This document shows positions 1-8,223 of a DNA stretch of 64,000 nt, one piece after another (the stretch's first letter is position 1; the number at the start of each line of letters is the position of its first letter). The DNA lies in contig NZ_FNCA01000003.1 of NCBI RefSeq assembly GCF_900100715.1, forward strand, positions 1 through 64,000, written 5' to 3'. The notes under the pieces were generated by a model that worked only from the letters and a program-made list of their open reading frames with translations, was not told the DNA's origin and made no database searches. The stretch comes from Methanolobus vulcani. Its GTDB lineage: Archaea > Halobacteriota > Methanosarcinia > Methanosarcinales > Methanosarcinaceae. The position numbers and the translations under genes are program-made.

Positions 1-1
1 G

Positions 2-367
2 CAACAAAAAAAATATTGCTGGATCTGGATTGCTATTGATAGAGTTGGGAAAAGGTTCATCAACTGTTCTTTTGGCAGCAGAGGCACAGAAACTGGAATA
101 CAACTCTGGGACAAATTAAAGGATATTGAGATAAAAGAAGTCATGACGGATCACTGGAAAGCATATGCAGAGTTTCTTCCAGCGGCGATTCATACTCGAT
201 CCAAAGCAGAAACATATACTGTAGAAGGATATAATAGTATATTTAGGCATTTTCTGGCAAGGTTGAGAAGAAAGTCCAAGTGTTATACAAAGAGTATTGA
301 AATGCTGCGGTACTCTGTCCTACTGTTAATGAAATTCAGAAATAAAGAGCTAACTATGTTTGAGTAA
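2..367 (+). CDS. IS1-family transposase, C-terminal part (cut by window edge)
   Basis: The frame is open from base 2 to a TAA at 365-367. It reads as the catalytic half of an IS1-type DDE transposase: WIWIAIDR holds the first Asp, MTDHWKAY the second Asp and TVEGYNS the Glu, followed by a basic tail (LARLRRKSKCYTKS). The N-terminal zinc-ribbon/HTH half lies outside the window, so whether the element is intact cannot be judged. No convincing terminal inverted repeat is visible in the 175 bases after the stop. Family assignment rests on motif order and spacing only. Confidence 0.8.
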   Translation, partial: QQKKYCWIWIAIDRVGKRFINCSFGSRGTETGIQLWDKLKDIEIKEVMTDHWKAYAEFLPAAIHTRSKAETYTVEGYNSIFRHFLARLRRKSKCYTKSIEMLRYSVLLLMKFRNKELTMFE

Positions 368-542
368 CAATGCCGATTAAACATTAACACTACCACTTAT
401 TATCTCGTTTAAGGCCTATTGCAATAAATTTTTAAAAATAGTAAATAAATACTTGCAAAAGCAATTATTTGGTTAAAAAAATAGCAGCACACATGGCTGC
501 AAATAGTTCAAGTTGAATTTAAAAATATAACATAGTGTTCAT

Positions 543-1274
543 TTAATATGAATCAAAAGCTATTATATAATCTCCATCCTCATCACCTACAACATATAGC
601 TCATTGTAATAGTCTCCCAAAGTCAGACCATAACCACTGATGTATAGTCCCCATTCAAAATTACCTCTGCCATAGAATTTAGAGGTGGTGCCAGAGCTAT
701 ATTCATATGTGCCTTTTTCCCAGTTTGAAACTTTCCAAATTGCAGCGGCAAGAAACTCCTTCTTATACCATGAGTTGAGAAGGTGAGCATCTACAGTTTC
801 ACCATCATAGGTGAAGTATCCTTGTGTGTATAGAGTATAAACTTTTTGACCACCATATTTGGAGTACACTGCTCTCGATGCCAAAATATCAGATGTTCTA
901 GAAGTACTTTTTGTTACAATGCTAGTGTTCTCCGTTTCCTTAATATCACTTATGAAAAAGAAATTATCGTTTGGGAATGATATGTAAGACCCATCATTTA
1001 GTTCATATGTTCTTAAACTAATCGTCTTAGAGGAGGTGCTATCTTTTTTAATATAATCTGTGGATACTTGGTTTTTCTCAAAATAATCAGTAATTATAGT
1101 GTCTGTTGTCAGAATGTTACTTTTTGAATTCAATGCATCGATTAATCCTTGTTCAAAATCGGAAGGTGTTTCACTAGCTGTCAATACTTCTTGTGAACTT
1201 ACAGGTTGTACAATAAATGCACATACCAAAAGCATCGCAATAAGCAATATACTTGTTCTAAATTTAAGTGACAT
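543..1274 (-). CDS. Secreted protein of unknown function
   Basis: 243 residues. I chose the ATG at 1274 because a GGAGAT ribosome binding site lies 7 bases before it; an in-frame GTG sits at 1289. The N terminus is a classic export signal: basic start (LKFRTS), hydrophobic stretch (ILLIAMLLVCAFIV), then a VSSQ cleavage-like site. The mature part is Ser/Thr-rich at first and Tyr/Gly-rich at the end, as in many small extracellular beta-sheet proteins. No cysteines remain after the signal and no C-terminal anchor is visible, so it is probably released or held non-covalently. I recognise no family. It sits in AT-rich DNA between transposase remnants. Confidence 0.7.
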   Translation of the reverse strand: MSLKFRTSILLIAMLLVCAFIVQPVSSQEVLTASETPSDFEQGLIDALNSKSNILTTDTIITDYFEKNQVSTDYIKKDSTSSKTISLRTYELNDGSYISFPNDNFFFISDIKETENTSIVTKSTSRTSDILASRAVYSKYGGQKVYTLYTQGYFTYDGETVDAHLLNSWYKKEFLAAAIWKVSNWEKGTYEYSSGTTSKFYGRGNFEWGLYISGYGLTLGDYYNELYVVGDEDGDYIIAFDSY

Positions 1275-1603
1275 TTTATTTATCTCCACATTTTACGAGG
1301 AATATATCCAATTATTTTTAATTTTATATTAAAAAATAGGATATTTTCCAAATGAAAAGTAATATCTTAATCAAAAAAGATAATACTTATAGAATAAAAT
1401 ACATGAAGTAAATTATTTATTATTAACTGTGAGTAATTTGATAGTAAATAATGAACATAAAACAAGTATAATAACATACAATTCTAAGAGTAATACTAAA
1501 AAAGAATATTTACATAAATTTAAAAAAAAAAGTAAATGATATATAGCTACACAACAATTTAGTGAATATGTAGATAATATCATTCAGGAGGGACTAATTA
1601 ACC
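1275..1603. other. AT-rich intergenic region
   Basis: About 330 bases of very AT-rich DNA between the divergent secreted-protein gene and the 33-residue peptide gene. It must hold both promoters, but TATA-like strings are so frequent that none can be singled out. I see no gene or clear repeat in it. Confidence 0.5.
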
Positions 1604-1705
1604 ATGGACTTAATTAAAAGGATATTACAATTCTTTGTAATACTTGTGGCAATTATTGTCATAGCACTGATAATTGGATTTTTTGTATATGGAGGAACTC
1701 GATGA
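1604..1705 (+). CDS. 33-residue single-span membrane peptide
   Basis: ATG at 1604 to TGA at 1703-1705. A strong ribosome binding site (AGGAGGGA, 1587-1594) precedes the start by about 9 bases, better than most in this window. The product begins MDLIKR, then has one uninterrupted hydrophobic helix (FFVILVAIIVIALIIGFFV) and ends YGGTR: a basic N terminus, one membrane span and a very short tail. Such peptides can be toxins, membrane-complex subunits or regulators; nothing here decides between these. It is alone on its strand, with the secreted protein divergent upstream and a transposase remnant downstream. Function unknown. Confidence 0.55.
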   Translation: MDLIKRILQFFVILVAIIVIALIIGFFVYGGTR

Positions 1706-1740
1706 ACTCATTCAATATAGAACTAAAATATAAATAACAC

Positions 1741-2290
1741 ATGAATAAATCAAGTATTGTGAGTAATTTAACTGATTTTGCCCTTTATGGAGAATACAAA
1801 CGTCTTCAATCGATTGATCAAAAAATTGCTGAAATTGAATCATTAATCGATTGGAAAACTTTTAGATTAATCTTAGAATTGATAAATAGCAATAAAACAG
1901 CTTTATACGGCAGACCTGAAGCTGATGTTATTGTGATGGTCAAAATACGTGTTCTGCGACAATGACATGGTTCATCTGATCCAAACTTGAAAGACAATAT
2001 GTTGACAGAATATCTATTAGGAAATTCTTGTGTATCCCAGAATAAGTTCCTGAAAGCACAACTGTTTGATCATTCAGACAGAGAATTGCCGATAATGGTA
2101 AAAATCAAAAAATATGAGATTCATAGCCAGCTTAATGTCCTTGGGTTGAAAATAAAAAAAGGGAGGATCCAATAGATTCTAAAACTTATAAACCTGAAAA
2201 AATGATGCTAAACAATAAGAACCAGAAGTAGGACACCGGTAACAAAGGTGGTAAGTCTCACTTTGGGTACAATGTCATCACAAAATATAC
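1741..2290 (+). pseudogene. IS5-family transposase remnant
   Basis: A decayed transposase. The first 74 codons (RLQSIDQKIAEIESLIDW, then a GRPEADVIVMVKIRVLRQ-like end) match the N terminus of IS5/IS1031-type transposases. A stop follows, then HGSSDPNLKDNML, the counterpart of the usual WYGLSDPELE segment. LNVLGLKIKKGRIQ matches the strand that precedes the first catalytic Asp, and a second stop follows it. In another frame DTGNKGGKSHFGYNV corresponds to the KKGKKSHFGYK motif. At least two stops and one frameshift are present, and the C-terminal catalytic region is gone. Confidence 0.7.
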
Positions 2291-2357
2291 TATAACAAAA
2301 ATGAAATTAAGCATTATGAAATTTAGAGCATAAGTCACTCATAAATAACAAAAATCG

Positions 2358-2445
2358 TGGTGCGGGAGATGCGATTCGAACGCATGAACTCCTACGAGAC
2401 TAGGCTCTGAACCTAGCGCCTTTGGCCAGGCTGGGCAACTCCCGC
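2358..2445 (-). tRNA. tRNA-Leu (anticodon CAG)
   Basis: On the minus strand the 5' acceptor strand GCGGGAG pairs with CTCCCGC, followed by discriminator A and an encoded CCA. The anticodon arm is CTAGG-TTCAGAG-CCTAG, giving anticodon CAG for CUG codons. The long variable arm and 88-base length fit class II tRNA-Leu. The T arm contains GTTCGAATC. A TATA-like ATATATAG lies about 34 bases upstream (near 2475-2484). Confidence 0.93.
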
Positions 2446-2579
2446 ATTGTGAATGGTCATTAAATGGATTTATTCTATATATCCTTTATCGATTATTGGG
2501 TGTTCTGACCCGGAAAGAACAACGTTGACTCTGGTATTGGCTAATGACATATAGAGCTATCGCTATTAAATAAGGAGAA

Positions 2580-2615
2580 TAGAAGAAAAAATAGATAAGA
2601 CCGGTTATTCCGGTC
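2580..2615 (-). terminator. Intrinsic-type terminator after the PEF-CTERM gene
   Basis: GACCGG-TTATT-CCGGTC (2599-2615) forms a perfect 6-bp stem about 25 bases past the stop of the 2641-3300 gene. On the minus strand it is followed by a T-rich run (TTATCTATTTTTTC). Confidence 0.6.
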
Positions 2616-2640
2616 AATATTTGCTTACTAAGTTTTCTGA

Positions 2641-3300
2641 TTAGTCCTTACGGCGTTGGAACACAAATGCCAGACCGATGATTGCGGCAATAGGCAGTGC
2701 AACAGTTGGGAATTCAGGGATTTCCTGGTCACAGCTTATTTCCATTGGAACGTAATCACATGCTGGTGAGCTCCATCCCCATCCTATAGGATACTTACAC
2801 TGAAGATTATCAGGTCCTGGATTGTTGTCATCATCTATTACGATGTTCATTGCCCATCTGAATGATTCACATTCAAAGACCGTCTTATCAATCATTATAG
2901 TGAAAGTAGTTGCTTTTGTCAGATCTGCATTGTTACCTGTAACAGACATTCCTGCAGGAAGGACATTAGTTGCAGGTCCCCAGCCACTAGAATATTCTTT
3001 ATAAGCAGGTTGCGAGTCATCAATTCCACTTTCACCAGGCATTACACCAAGAATGAATACAGGAGCTGTCTGATCGGAAATCGCAAGTTGAACACCTGTT
3101 GCTGAACTTATTGGTGCAATTGAAGGATCGATCTCGACCACCCATTCAACATATGTTGGATATTCAGTTACTGTAACATCGAATTGACCTTCAGTACATC
3201 CGAAATCTGTTTGGTCTAGTTCTACAGTCGTTGCAGCTGATGCCATACCTACAAGAGATATAAGCACAGCTAGTAGCATAAATGTTTTCATCATTTTCAT
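2641..3300 (-). CDS. PEF-CTERM surface protein
   Basis: 219 residues with an N-terminal signal peptide (MKMMKTFMLLAVLISLVG, cleavage near ASA) and a C-terminal PEF-CTERM sorting signal: IPEFPTVALPIAAIIGLAFV then QRRKD. Proteins with this tail in Methanosarcinales are thought to be processed by an archaeosortase and left at the cell surface. The mature part is acidic with four to five cysteines near the end (CESF, LQCKYP, PACDYV, ISCDQE), perhaps disulphide-linked. It resembles a small cohesin-like/beta-sandwich exoprotein, but I cannot name its function. GGTGGT lies 6 bases before the ATG. A tailed paralog is at 23226-23735. Confidence 0.8.
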   Translation of the reverse strand: MKMMKTFMLLAVLISLVGMASAATTVELDQTDFGCTEGQFDVTVTEYPTYVEWVVEIDPSIAPISSATGVQLAISDQTAPVFILGVMPGESGIDDSQPAYKEYSSGWGPATNVLPAGMSVTGNNADLTKATTFTIMIDKTVFECESFRWAMNIVIDDDNNPGPDNLQCKYPIGWGWSSPACDYVPMEISCDQEIPEFPTVALPIAAIIGLAFVFQRRKD

Positions 3301-3350
3301 ATCGTTACCACCACTGTACGTTTAATACGTAATTATGTTCAGTAACAAAG

Positions 3351-3359
3351 TTATATAAA
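3351..3359 (-). promoter_or_regulatory. TATA box for the PEF-CTERM gene
   Basis: TTTATATAA on the minus strand, about 50 bases before the ATG at 3300. This predicts a leader of roughly 25-30 bases containing a small TACGT-ATTAA-ACGTA stem just before the ribosome binding site. Confidence 0.55.
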
Positions 3360-3374
3360 CCTGACCCAGTTAAT

Positions 3375-3411
3375 TGATAAAAATAGAAATCTCATAATTA
3401 TTATGAGATTT
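3375..3411 (-). terminator. Terminator after argF
   Basis: A perfect 11-bp stem (AAATCTCATAA / TTATGAGATTT, 3387-3411, loop of 3) lies 26 bases past the argF stop. On the minus strand it is followed by CTATTTTTATC. It ends the purD-argF unit and insulates it from the PEF-CTERM promoter. Confidence 0.7.
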
Positions 3412-3436
3412 GAAAAGTATTAAAGCCTACAAAAGT

Positions 3437-4342
3437 TCATGCCATCATTTTCATAAGAAGAGCTTTCTGGGCGTGCAGGCGGTTCTCTGCCTGGTCAAAA
3501 ACAACTGAATGAGGACCATCCATAACCTCTGCGCTAATCTCTTCACCGCGGTGTGCAGGGAGACAGTGCATAACGATGACATCCGGTTTAGCCTGCTCCA
3601 CCAGTTCATTATTGATCTGGTATGGTGCAAGGTCCTTCAAGCGTTTCTCACGCTCATCCTCATCGCCCATGGAAACCCATACATCAGCATAAAGGATATC
3701 TGCATCCTTTGCAGCCTCATTCGGGTCATTGGTGATAGTTATATTTCCGCCAAGTTCTCTTGCAAGCTCAACAATGTCCTCATCCGGCTCATATCCCGGA
3801 GGACATGCAACTGCCACCTCCATTTCCATCAGGGCACCGCCGATAATAGCAGAATTACAAACATTGTTTCCGTCGCCAACCCACGCATACTTCAGGCCGG
3901 CAATCTTGCTCTTATACTCACGGATAGTGAGAAGGTCGGCAAGTATCTGGCATGGATGTTCCTTATCCGAAAGCGCATTGATAACCGGAATAGAGGAATG
4001 CTCTGCCAGCTGTTTCACCGTTTCATGGCTGTAAACCCTTGCAATGATACCATAGAGGTATCTGGAAAGAACCTCAGAAGTGTCGCCCACAGTCTCGCCT
4101 CTGCCAAGCTGCATATCCCTGGCGTTGAGATAGAGAGCATGTCCTCCAAGGTCGCACATAGCAACCTCAAAGGACACACGTGTACGTGTAGATGACTTTT
4201 CAAAGATCATGCCGAGACTCTTATTCTTTAGCAGGTCTGTGACCTTACCTCTCAGGCGTTTCTCCTTAAGATCCTCCGCCATATCAAGTAACTCATTGAT
4301 CTCATCATGAGTCAGGTCTGCCATTGAAATCAGGTGCTTCAT
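3437..4342 (-). CDS. argF: Ornithine carbamoyltransferase
   Basis: 301 residues, the usual length. It converts ornithine and carbamoyl phosphate to citrulline in arginine biosynthesis, in the cytoplasm. The carbamoyl-phosphate loop STRTRVSFE lies near residues 50-60 and HPCQIL near 130. The ornithine-specific SMG loop (DVWVSMGDE) is near 230 and [10 protein letters not shown] near 265; the SMG loop separates it from aspartate carbamoyltransferase. The start is the first ATG, at 4342. It lies 30 bases downstream of purD on the same strand, likely co-transcribed, and is closed by a strong hairpin. Other arginine genes (argC, argJ) are 54 kb away. Confidence 0.96.
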   Translation of the reverse strand: MKHLISMADLTHDEINELLDMAEDLKEKRLRGKVTDLLKNKSLGMIFEKSSTRTRVSFEVAMCDLGGHALYLNARDMQLGRGETVGDTSEVLSRYLYGIIARVYSHETVKQLAEHSSIPVINALSDKEHPCQILADLLTIREYKSKIAGLKYAWVGDGNNVCNSAIIGGALMEMEVAVACPPGYEPDEDIVELARELGGNITITNDPNEAAKDADILYADVWVSMGDEDEREKRLKDLAPYQINNELVEQAKPDVIVMHCLPAHRGEEISAEVMDGPHSVVFDQAENRLHAQKALLMKMMA

Positions 4343-4372
4343 ACTTAAACCCTCACTATATACCTAATAAAA

Positions 4373-5677
4373 TTACTGCCCGCGTATTTCATTCATGTGG
4401 TCAATACGTCTCTGAATAAGGAACGCTTTGCCGATATCACTTCTGTAATGAAGGTCACCGCAAAGATTCTCCAGAGCATTCTGGGCGATCTCTTCTGCTT
4501 CTTCAATTGAATCCGCAACACCTACAACAGCAACAGCCCTTGAACCTGTGGTGTACACCTTCCCATCCTTCTCGTAAACGCTTGAATAGAAAAGAATTGC
4601 ATCACCAATATCACCAACTGTTACTTCCCTGTCCTTTGTAGGATCATCAGGATAGCCTGCAGGAACAGCATACTTGCACACTGTTGCCTTATTGCTGAAC
4701 TTCACATCGATCTTATCAAGTGTACCACTTGCCATTGCAGCCAGCACATCAACATAATCTGATTCCAGAAGAGGCAATACGTTCATTGCTTCTGGGTCAC
4801 CGAAACGTGCATTGAACTCAATAACCTTTGGACCGTCCTTTGTGATCATGAACTGACCGTAGAGCGTTCCCTTATACTCCTGCCCGGTCTCCTTGTAAAG
4901 AGCCTTAATGGTGTCCTTCATGATCTGCTTTGAACCTTCAACATCCTCAGCGGTCAGGAACGGAAGAATCTCGCCTGCGCCGTTGTATGAACCCATACCA
5001 CCGGTGTTTGGTCCGAGGTCATTCTCAAATGCTCTCTTATGATCCTGGACTGTTGGCATGAAAGCAAGGTTCTTTCCGTCAACAAAAGCCTGAAGTGTGA
5101 ACTCCTCACCAACGAGGTTCTCCTCAACAACAACACTTCCCATATCAAGAAGACTTGATGCATACTCTTTTGCAGCTTCAACATCAGGTAACTGGTCACC
5201 CATTACCTTGACACCTTTTCCTCCTGTAAGACCTGCAGGCTTAATAGCAACATTTCCAAGCTCATCGATAAAAGCATCCATTGCAGCCTTATCTGTGAAA
5301 ACATCAAAAACAGGACAGCCTGCAATATTGTTGTTCTTCATGAAGTTGCGTGCCCATGCCTTATCGAACTCGAGCTGTGCAACCTTCTGCTTAGGACTTG
5401 CAACGCTGATACCTTCTGCTTCAAGGGCATCTGCAATGCCTACTGCAAGAGGAGCTTCCGGACCAACTACAACAAGTTCAATGTTCTTAGAAACAGCATA
5501 CTCGACAACTTTCTCAACGTTTGTCTCCTTCTCAAGGAGATAATCCTCACAAAGAGCAGCAATGCCCGGGTTCTTCTTTGACATCACCACATAGATGGAC
5601 GGGTCTTTTCTGCTACGTTCAATTGCTGCCACGATAGCATGCTCTCTTCCGCCGCCACCAACTACTAGTATATTCAT
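4373..5677 (-). CDS. purD: Phosphoribosylamine-glycine ligase (GARS)
   Basis: 434 residues, full length. It is an ATP-grasp enzyme that joins glycine to phosphoribosylamine, the second step of purine synthesis. The N-terminal nucleotide fold begins [15 protein letters not shown]. The ATP-grasp core includes [13 protein letters not shown] near residues 140-155, and the metal-binding signature is [17 protein letters not shown] near 288-305. It is a stand-alone PurD without fused PurN or PurM domains. It shares a transcription direction with argF (30-base gap) and is separated from pyrE upstream by about 200 bases with a strong hairpin. Confidence 0.96.
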   Translation of the reverse strand: MNILVVGGGGREHAIVAAIERSRKDPSIYVVMSKKNPGIAALCEDYLLEKETNVEKVVEYAVSKNIELVVVGPEAPLAVGIADALEAEGISVASPKQKVAQLEFDKAWARNFMKNNNIAGCPVFDVFTDKAAMDAFIDELGNVAIKPAGLTGGKGVKVMGDQLPDVEAAKEYASSLLDMGSVVVEENLVGEEFTLQAFVDGKNLAFMPTVQDHKRAFENDLGPNTGGMGSYNGAGEILPFLTAEDVEGSKQIMKDTIKALYKETGQEYKGTLYGQFMITKDGPKVIEFNARFGDPEAMNVLPLLESDYVDVLAAMASGTLDKIDVKFSNKATVCKYAVPAGYPDDPTKDREVTVGDIGDAILFYSSVYEKDGKVYTTGSRAVAVVGVADSIEEAEEIAQNALENLCGDLHYRSDIGKAFLIQRRIDHMNEIRGQ

Positions 5678-5773
5678 TTATGAAACCTCATTTATCAAAA
5701 TTTGTCAGAAAAATCTTATCAAAATTGTATATGGTATTCGATTAATTAGAGATATTTTTGTTTGATTATAAGT

Positions 5774-5805
5774 AGGAATTAGAATATCAGAAAGTTCTAA
5801 TTCCT
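5774..5805 (-). terminator. Hairpin between pyrE and purD
   Basis: A perfect 11-bp stem (AGGAATTAGAA / TTCTAATTCCT) with a 10-base loop lies about 70 bases past the pyrE stop. The following minus-strand bases are AT-rich but without a long T-run, so termination is likely rather than certain. Confidence 0.5.
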
Positions 5806-5873
5806 GAAATAAATAACTTGTCTTTTATTCGGATGTTCAGATGATACTTCTGATGAGACTCTCAGTCAATACA

Positions 5874-6407
5874 TCAGATGAGATCACTTGCCCTGACAAG
5901 AGGCACAAGTTTCACACCGATATCACTCAGGCTCTTTTCAGCCCCAGACTCACGGTCAACGACAGTAATGACCCTGTCAACCACGGCACCTGCTTCACGA
6001 ATTGCCACAATGGCATCCATTACAGAACCACCGCTGGTGGTCACATCCTCAAGAAGCAGTACCTTTGAACCTTTCTGGAAATCACCAACAAAGCGTCCCC
6101 CAGTACCGTATTCTTTCGCAGATTTACGAATAAGTATAAGTGGAAGATCGGTCTCCATTGAAACTGCTGTTGCAAGTGGAACACCACCAAGCACAACACC
6201 ACCGACTGAATCGATATCCAGACCCTTTATGACCTTGCCTGCCTCCTTTGCTATAACCTTGAGGGTCTTAGGATCCGTGCTTGCTTTCTTTATATCAATA
6301 TAATAACTGCTCTTCTTTCCTGAAGCAAGTGTGAAATCTCCAAATTTGACTGCACCACATGCCTTTAATGCATCAATTAATGTACGTTTGCCATTCCCGT
6401 CAGACAT
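5874..6407 (-). CDS. pyrE: Orotate phosphoribosyltransferase
   Basis: 177 residues. It transfers the phosphoribosyl group of PRPP to orotate to make OMP in UMP synthesis. The PRPP-binding signature VLLLEDVTTSGGSV lies near residues 115-128, and DSVGGVVLGGVPLATAVS precedes it. I place the start at the ATG at 6407 because GGTGAT lies just upstream and the protein then begins MSDGNGKRTL; an in-frame start at 6434 would add nine hydrophobic residues without a better site. It lies about 70 bases downstream of carS on the same strand. Confidence 0.94.
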   Translation of the reverse strand: MSDGNGKRTLIDALKACGAVKFGDFTLASGKKSSYYIDIKKASTDPKTLKVIAKEAGKVIKGLDIDSVGGVVLGGVPLATAVSMETDLPLILIRKSAKEYGTGGRFVGDFQKGSKVLLLEDVTTSGGSVMDAIVAIREAGAVVDRVITVVDRESGAEKSLSDIGVKLVPLVRASDLI

Positions 6408-6477
6408 AAGATCACCGATTATTGCTAAAATCATTGCTAAATAGATAATTTGTTTGATAATTGTTAAACTCTGTCAA

Positions 6478-7035
6478 TCACCAGGGCTCGTTCTTTACCC
6501 CTATGAAATAACCAATAACGTTTGTTACAAAATGCAGCAGAGGAGTTATGATAAGCAGGGTAAGAACAATACTGGATGTGAAATTGCCCAAAAACCATGC
6601 AGGTGAAGTTATTAATGTCAGCAGCCATGCGCCCATGACAAAATCAAGCTGGTCAACACCTGGCAGGGCAGCACCTCTCTTGTATCCCATCCTGCGTTTG
6701 AAGTAACTCATGGACATATCACCCAACAGCGAACCGAATGCAAGGGTGAATATCACAAGCAAAGCACCCATACCCTCTCCAAAGGATGGCAACTCAACTC
6801 CAAATATGCTACTGCTTCTGCTAAGATAATACATCTGCAACATGCCCAGCAACATTCCGCACACAGTACCTGCAATAAGACCGCGCCAGGTCTTTCCATC
6901 CCCAAGCATGCGACGCCCATCAGACATCGTTCTGCCACCATCTATAGGACGGCCACCGCCAAAAACAGCAGCCATGGAGTTTGGAAGGTAAGCAGGAAGC
7001 ATCAGCCAGACAGCAGTGATGATTATCTCTATCAA
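6478..7035 (-). CDS. carS: CDP-archaeol synthase (DUF46 family)
   Basis: About 185 residues with 4-5 membrane spans. It attaches CMP from CTP to the unsaturated archaeal ether lipid digeranylgeranylglyceryl phosphate, making the CDP-activated precursor of archaeal phospholipids. The family signature LPNSMAAVFGGGRPIDGG sits near the N terminus. DGKTWRGL, GSLLGDMSMSYFKRRMG and LPGVDQLDFV follow, typical of CarS/CdsA-fold enzymes. I choose a TTG start at 7035 because GAGGG lies 7 bases before it and family members start at this point; a longer in-frame start at 7068 would add eleven polar residues. Confidence 0.9.
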   Translation of the reverse strand: MIEIIITAVWLMLPAYLPNSMAAVFGGGRPIDGGRTMSDGRRMLGDGKTWRGLIAGTVCGMLLGMLQMYYLSRSSSIFGVELPSFGEGMGALLVIFTLAFGSLLGDMSMSYFKRRMGYKRGAALPGVDQLDFVMGAWLLTLITSPAWFLGNFTSSIVLTLLIITPLLHFVTNVIGYFIGVKNEPW

Positions 7036-7128
7036 GTAACAACCCTCTTTGAAAACTCTTTTTTGCAATTTCCGTTTGCATATACGTTATTTAATATATC
7101 AAAGTACAACGGATAAAATAGCTCTAAC

Positions 7129-7136
7129 TATAAATA
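7129..7136 (+). promoter_or_regulatory. TATA box for the ccmF pair
   Basis: TATAAATA, 28 bases before the ATG at 7164, preceded by AAC as in many archaeal promoters. The spacing implies a very short or absent leader. Confidence 0.6.
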
Positions 7137-7163
7137 CATTGTACACATAAAAATTCCCGCAAG

Positions 7164-8219
7164 ATGAAAAACAAAATACCGAACCTGACAACTAGTAATA
7201 CCATGCTTGCGACTGTTGTCACTTTTCTCATACTGGCAACTATCATTACAATAGGGATGCTAACTCCCCTGATCGCAAAGCTTGTAAACGGCGTGAATCT
7301 GAGCCTTGACCCTGGATATTATAACACCAGATCTGCAATTCCTGTTGCTGTACTGGTGCTGCTTCTAAGCACATGCATGCTGATAGGATATGCAGATAAA
7401 AAATATATTATCCCCGTAGTAACAGGCTCAGCCTTGATTTCACTGATCTTTGCAGTGCTATCACCATTTGGAAATACTCCGATCGACATTTCCCTGCCAA
7501 TACTGATAGTAGCTCTCCTGGCAACGTTGTACCGCATATACAGAATGATTTCAAGTAAACAGAATACTGCAACTAAAGATAAGATACGTAAGATCAGCGC
7601 ACACATAATCCATGTTGGAATACTGCTTATCCTTCTCGGCATAGTACTCAGCTCCAACATGAAGATGGAAAGCTCCGCAGTCCTAAATTCAGGTTCCAGC
7701 GAGATCATAAGCTTCGACGGACAACACTACCAACTTAAAATGAACAGTATGAACTCATACTACAGCGGAGAAGCTTTCAGAAACTATCCAGCATCATCGT
7801 ACACAACAGAGGTCATTTTTGATATCTACAAAAATGGCAGATATTTCAAGGGCGGAAAAGTGAACTACATCACCGATTTCAAGTGGGGGCAGACATATAC
7901 AACCACTTACATAAACCGCGGACTCACTGAGGAACTTTTCATCGCTCCAAGAGCTATTGACGAATCTGCCGGTGAGATCGACCTCTACATGAGAACTGTA
8001 CCATTTATCAACTGCCTCTGGGGAGGTATCTACCTCATGATAATAGGCATCATTGCCCTTCTTCTGACTGACCGCGGGAACAAAGATAGAGCAATTGAAT
8101 CCAACAACACTTCAGTAAAAACCAGTTCAAATATTACAGACAGTGGAGATAAGTACGACCGAATGCTTCAGCAGGAAATAGAGAAGCGTAAAGCAAAAAG
8201 GGTGAAGGGAAAGAGGTGA
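7164..8219 (+). CDS. Cytochrome c haem-lyase CcmF, C-terminal half
   Basis: 351 residues; matches the second half of CcmF, the membrane haem lyase of system I cytochrome c maturation. Three to four spans at the N terminus (TFLILATIITIGMLTPL, then SAIPVAVLVLLLSTCM) correspond to the CcmF segment that follows the WWD domain. IIHVGILLILLGIVL carries the conserved His of the post-WWD helix. An outer-face beta-rich domain of about 110 residues follows, then a last span (GGIYLMIIGIIALLL) and a charged tail. The gene is followed 4 bases later by the N-terminal half, so the two halves are encoded in the reverse of the usual order. Confidence 0.8.
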   Translation: MKNKIPNLTTSNTMLATVVTFLILATIITIGMLTPLIAKLVNGVNLSLDPGYYNTRSAIPVAVLVLLLSTCMLIGYADKKYIIPVVTGSALISLIFAVLSPFGNTPIDISLPILIVALLATLYRIYRMISSKQNTATKDKIRKISAHIIHVGILLILLGIVLSSNMKMESSAVLNSGSSEIISFDGQHYQLKMNSMNSYYSGEAFRNYPASSYTTEVIFDIYKNGRYFKGGKVNYITDFKWGQTYTTTYINRGLTEELFIAPRAIDESAGEIDLYMRTVPFINCLWGGIYLMIIGIIALLLTDRGNKDRAIESNNTSVKTSSNITDSGDKYDRMLQQEIEKRKAKRVKGKR

Positions 8220-8223
8220 TGTT

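Noticed and set aside
3729-4034. Other overlapping frames inside argF, purD and pyrE
   Set aside because: Explained as shadows of the enzyme genes; no independent evidence.
3509-4195. 228-codon plus-strand frame opposite argF
   Set aside because: Antisense to a certain gene with all motifs; no ribosome binding site and a composition that mirrors argF codons.
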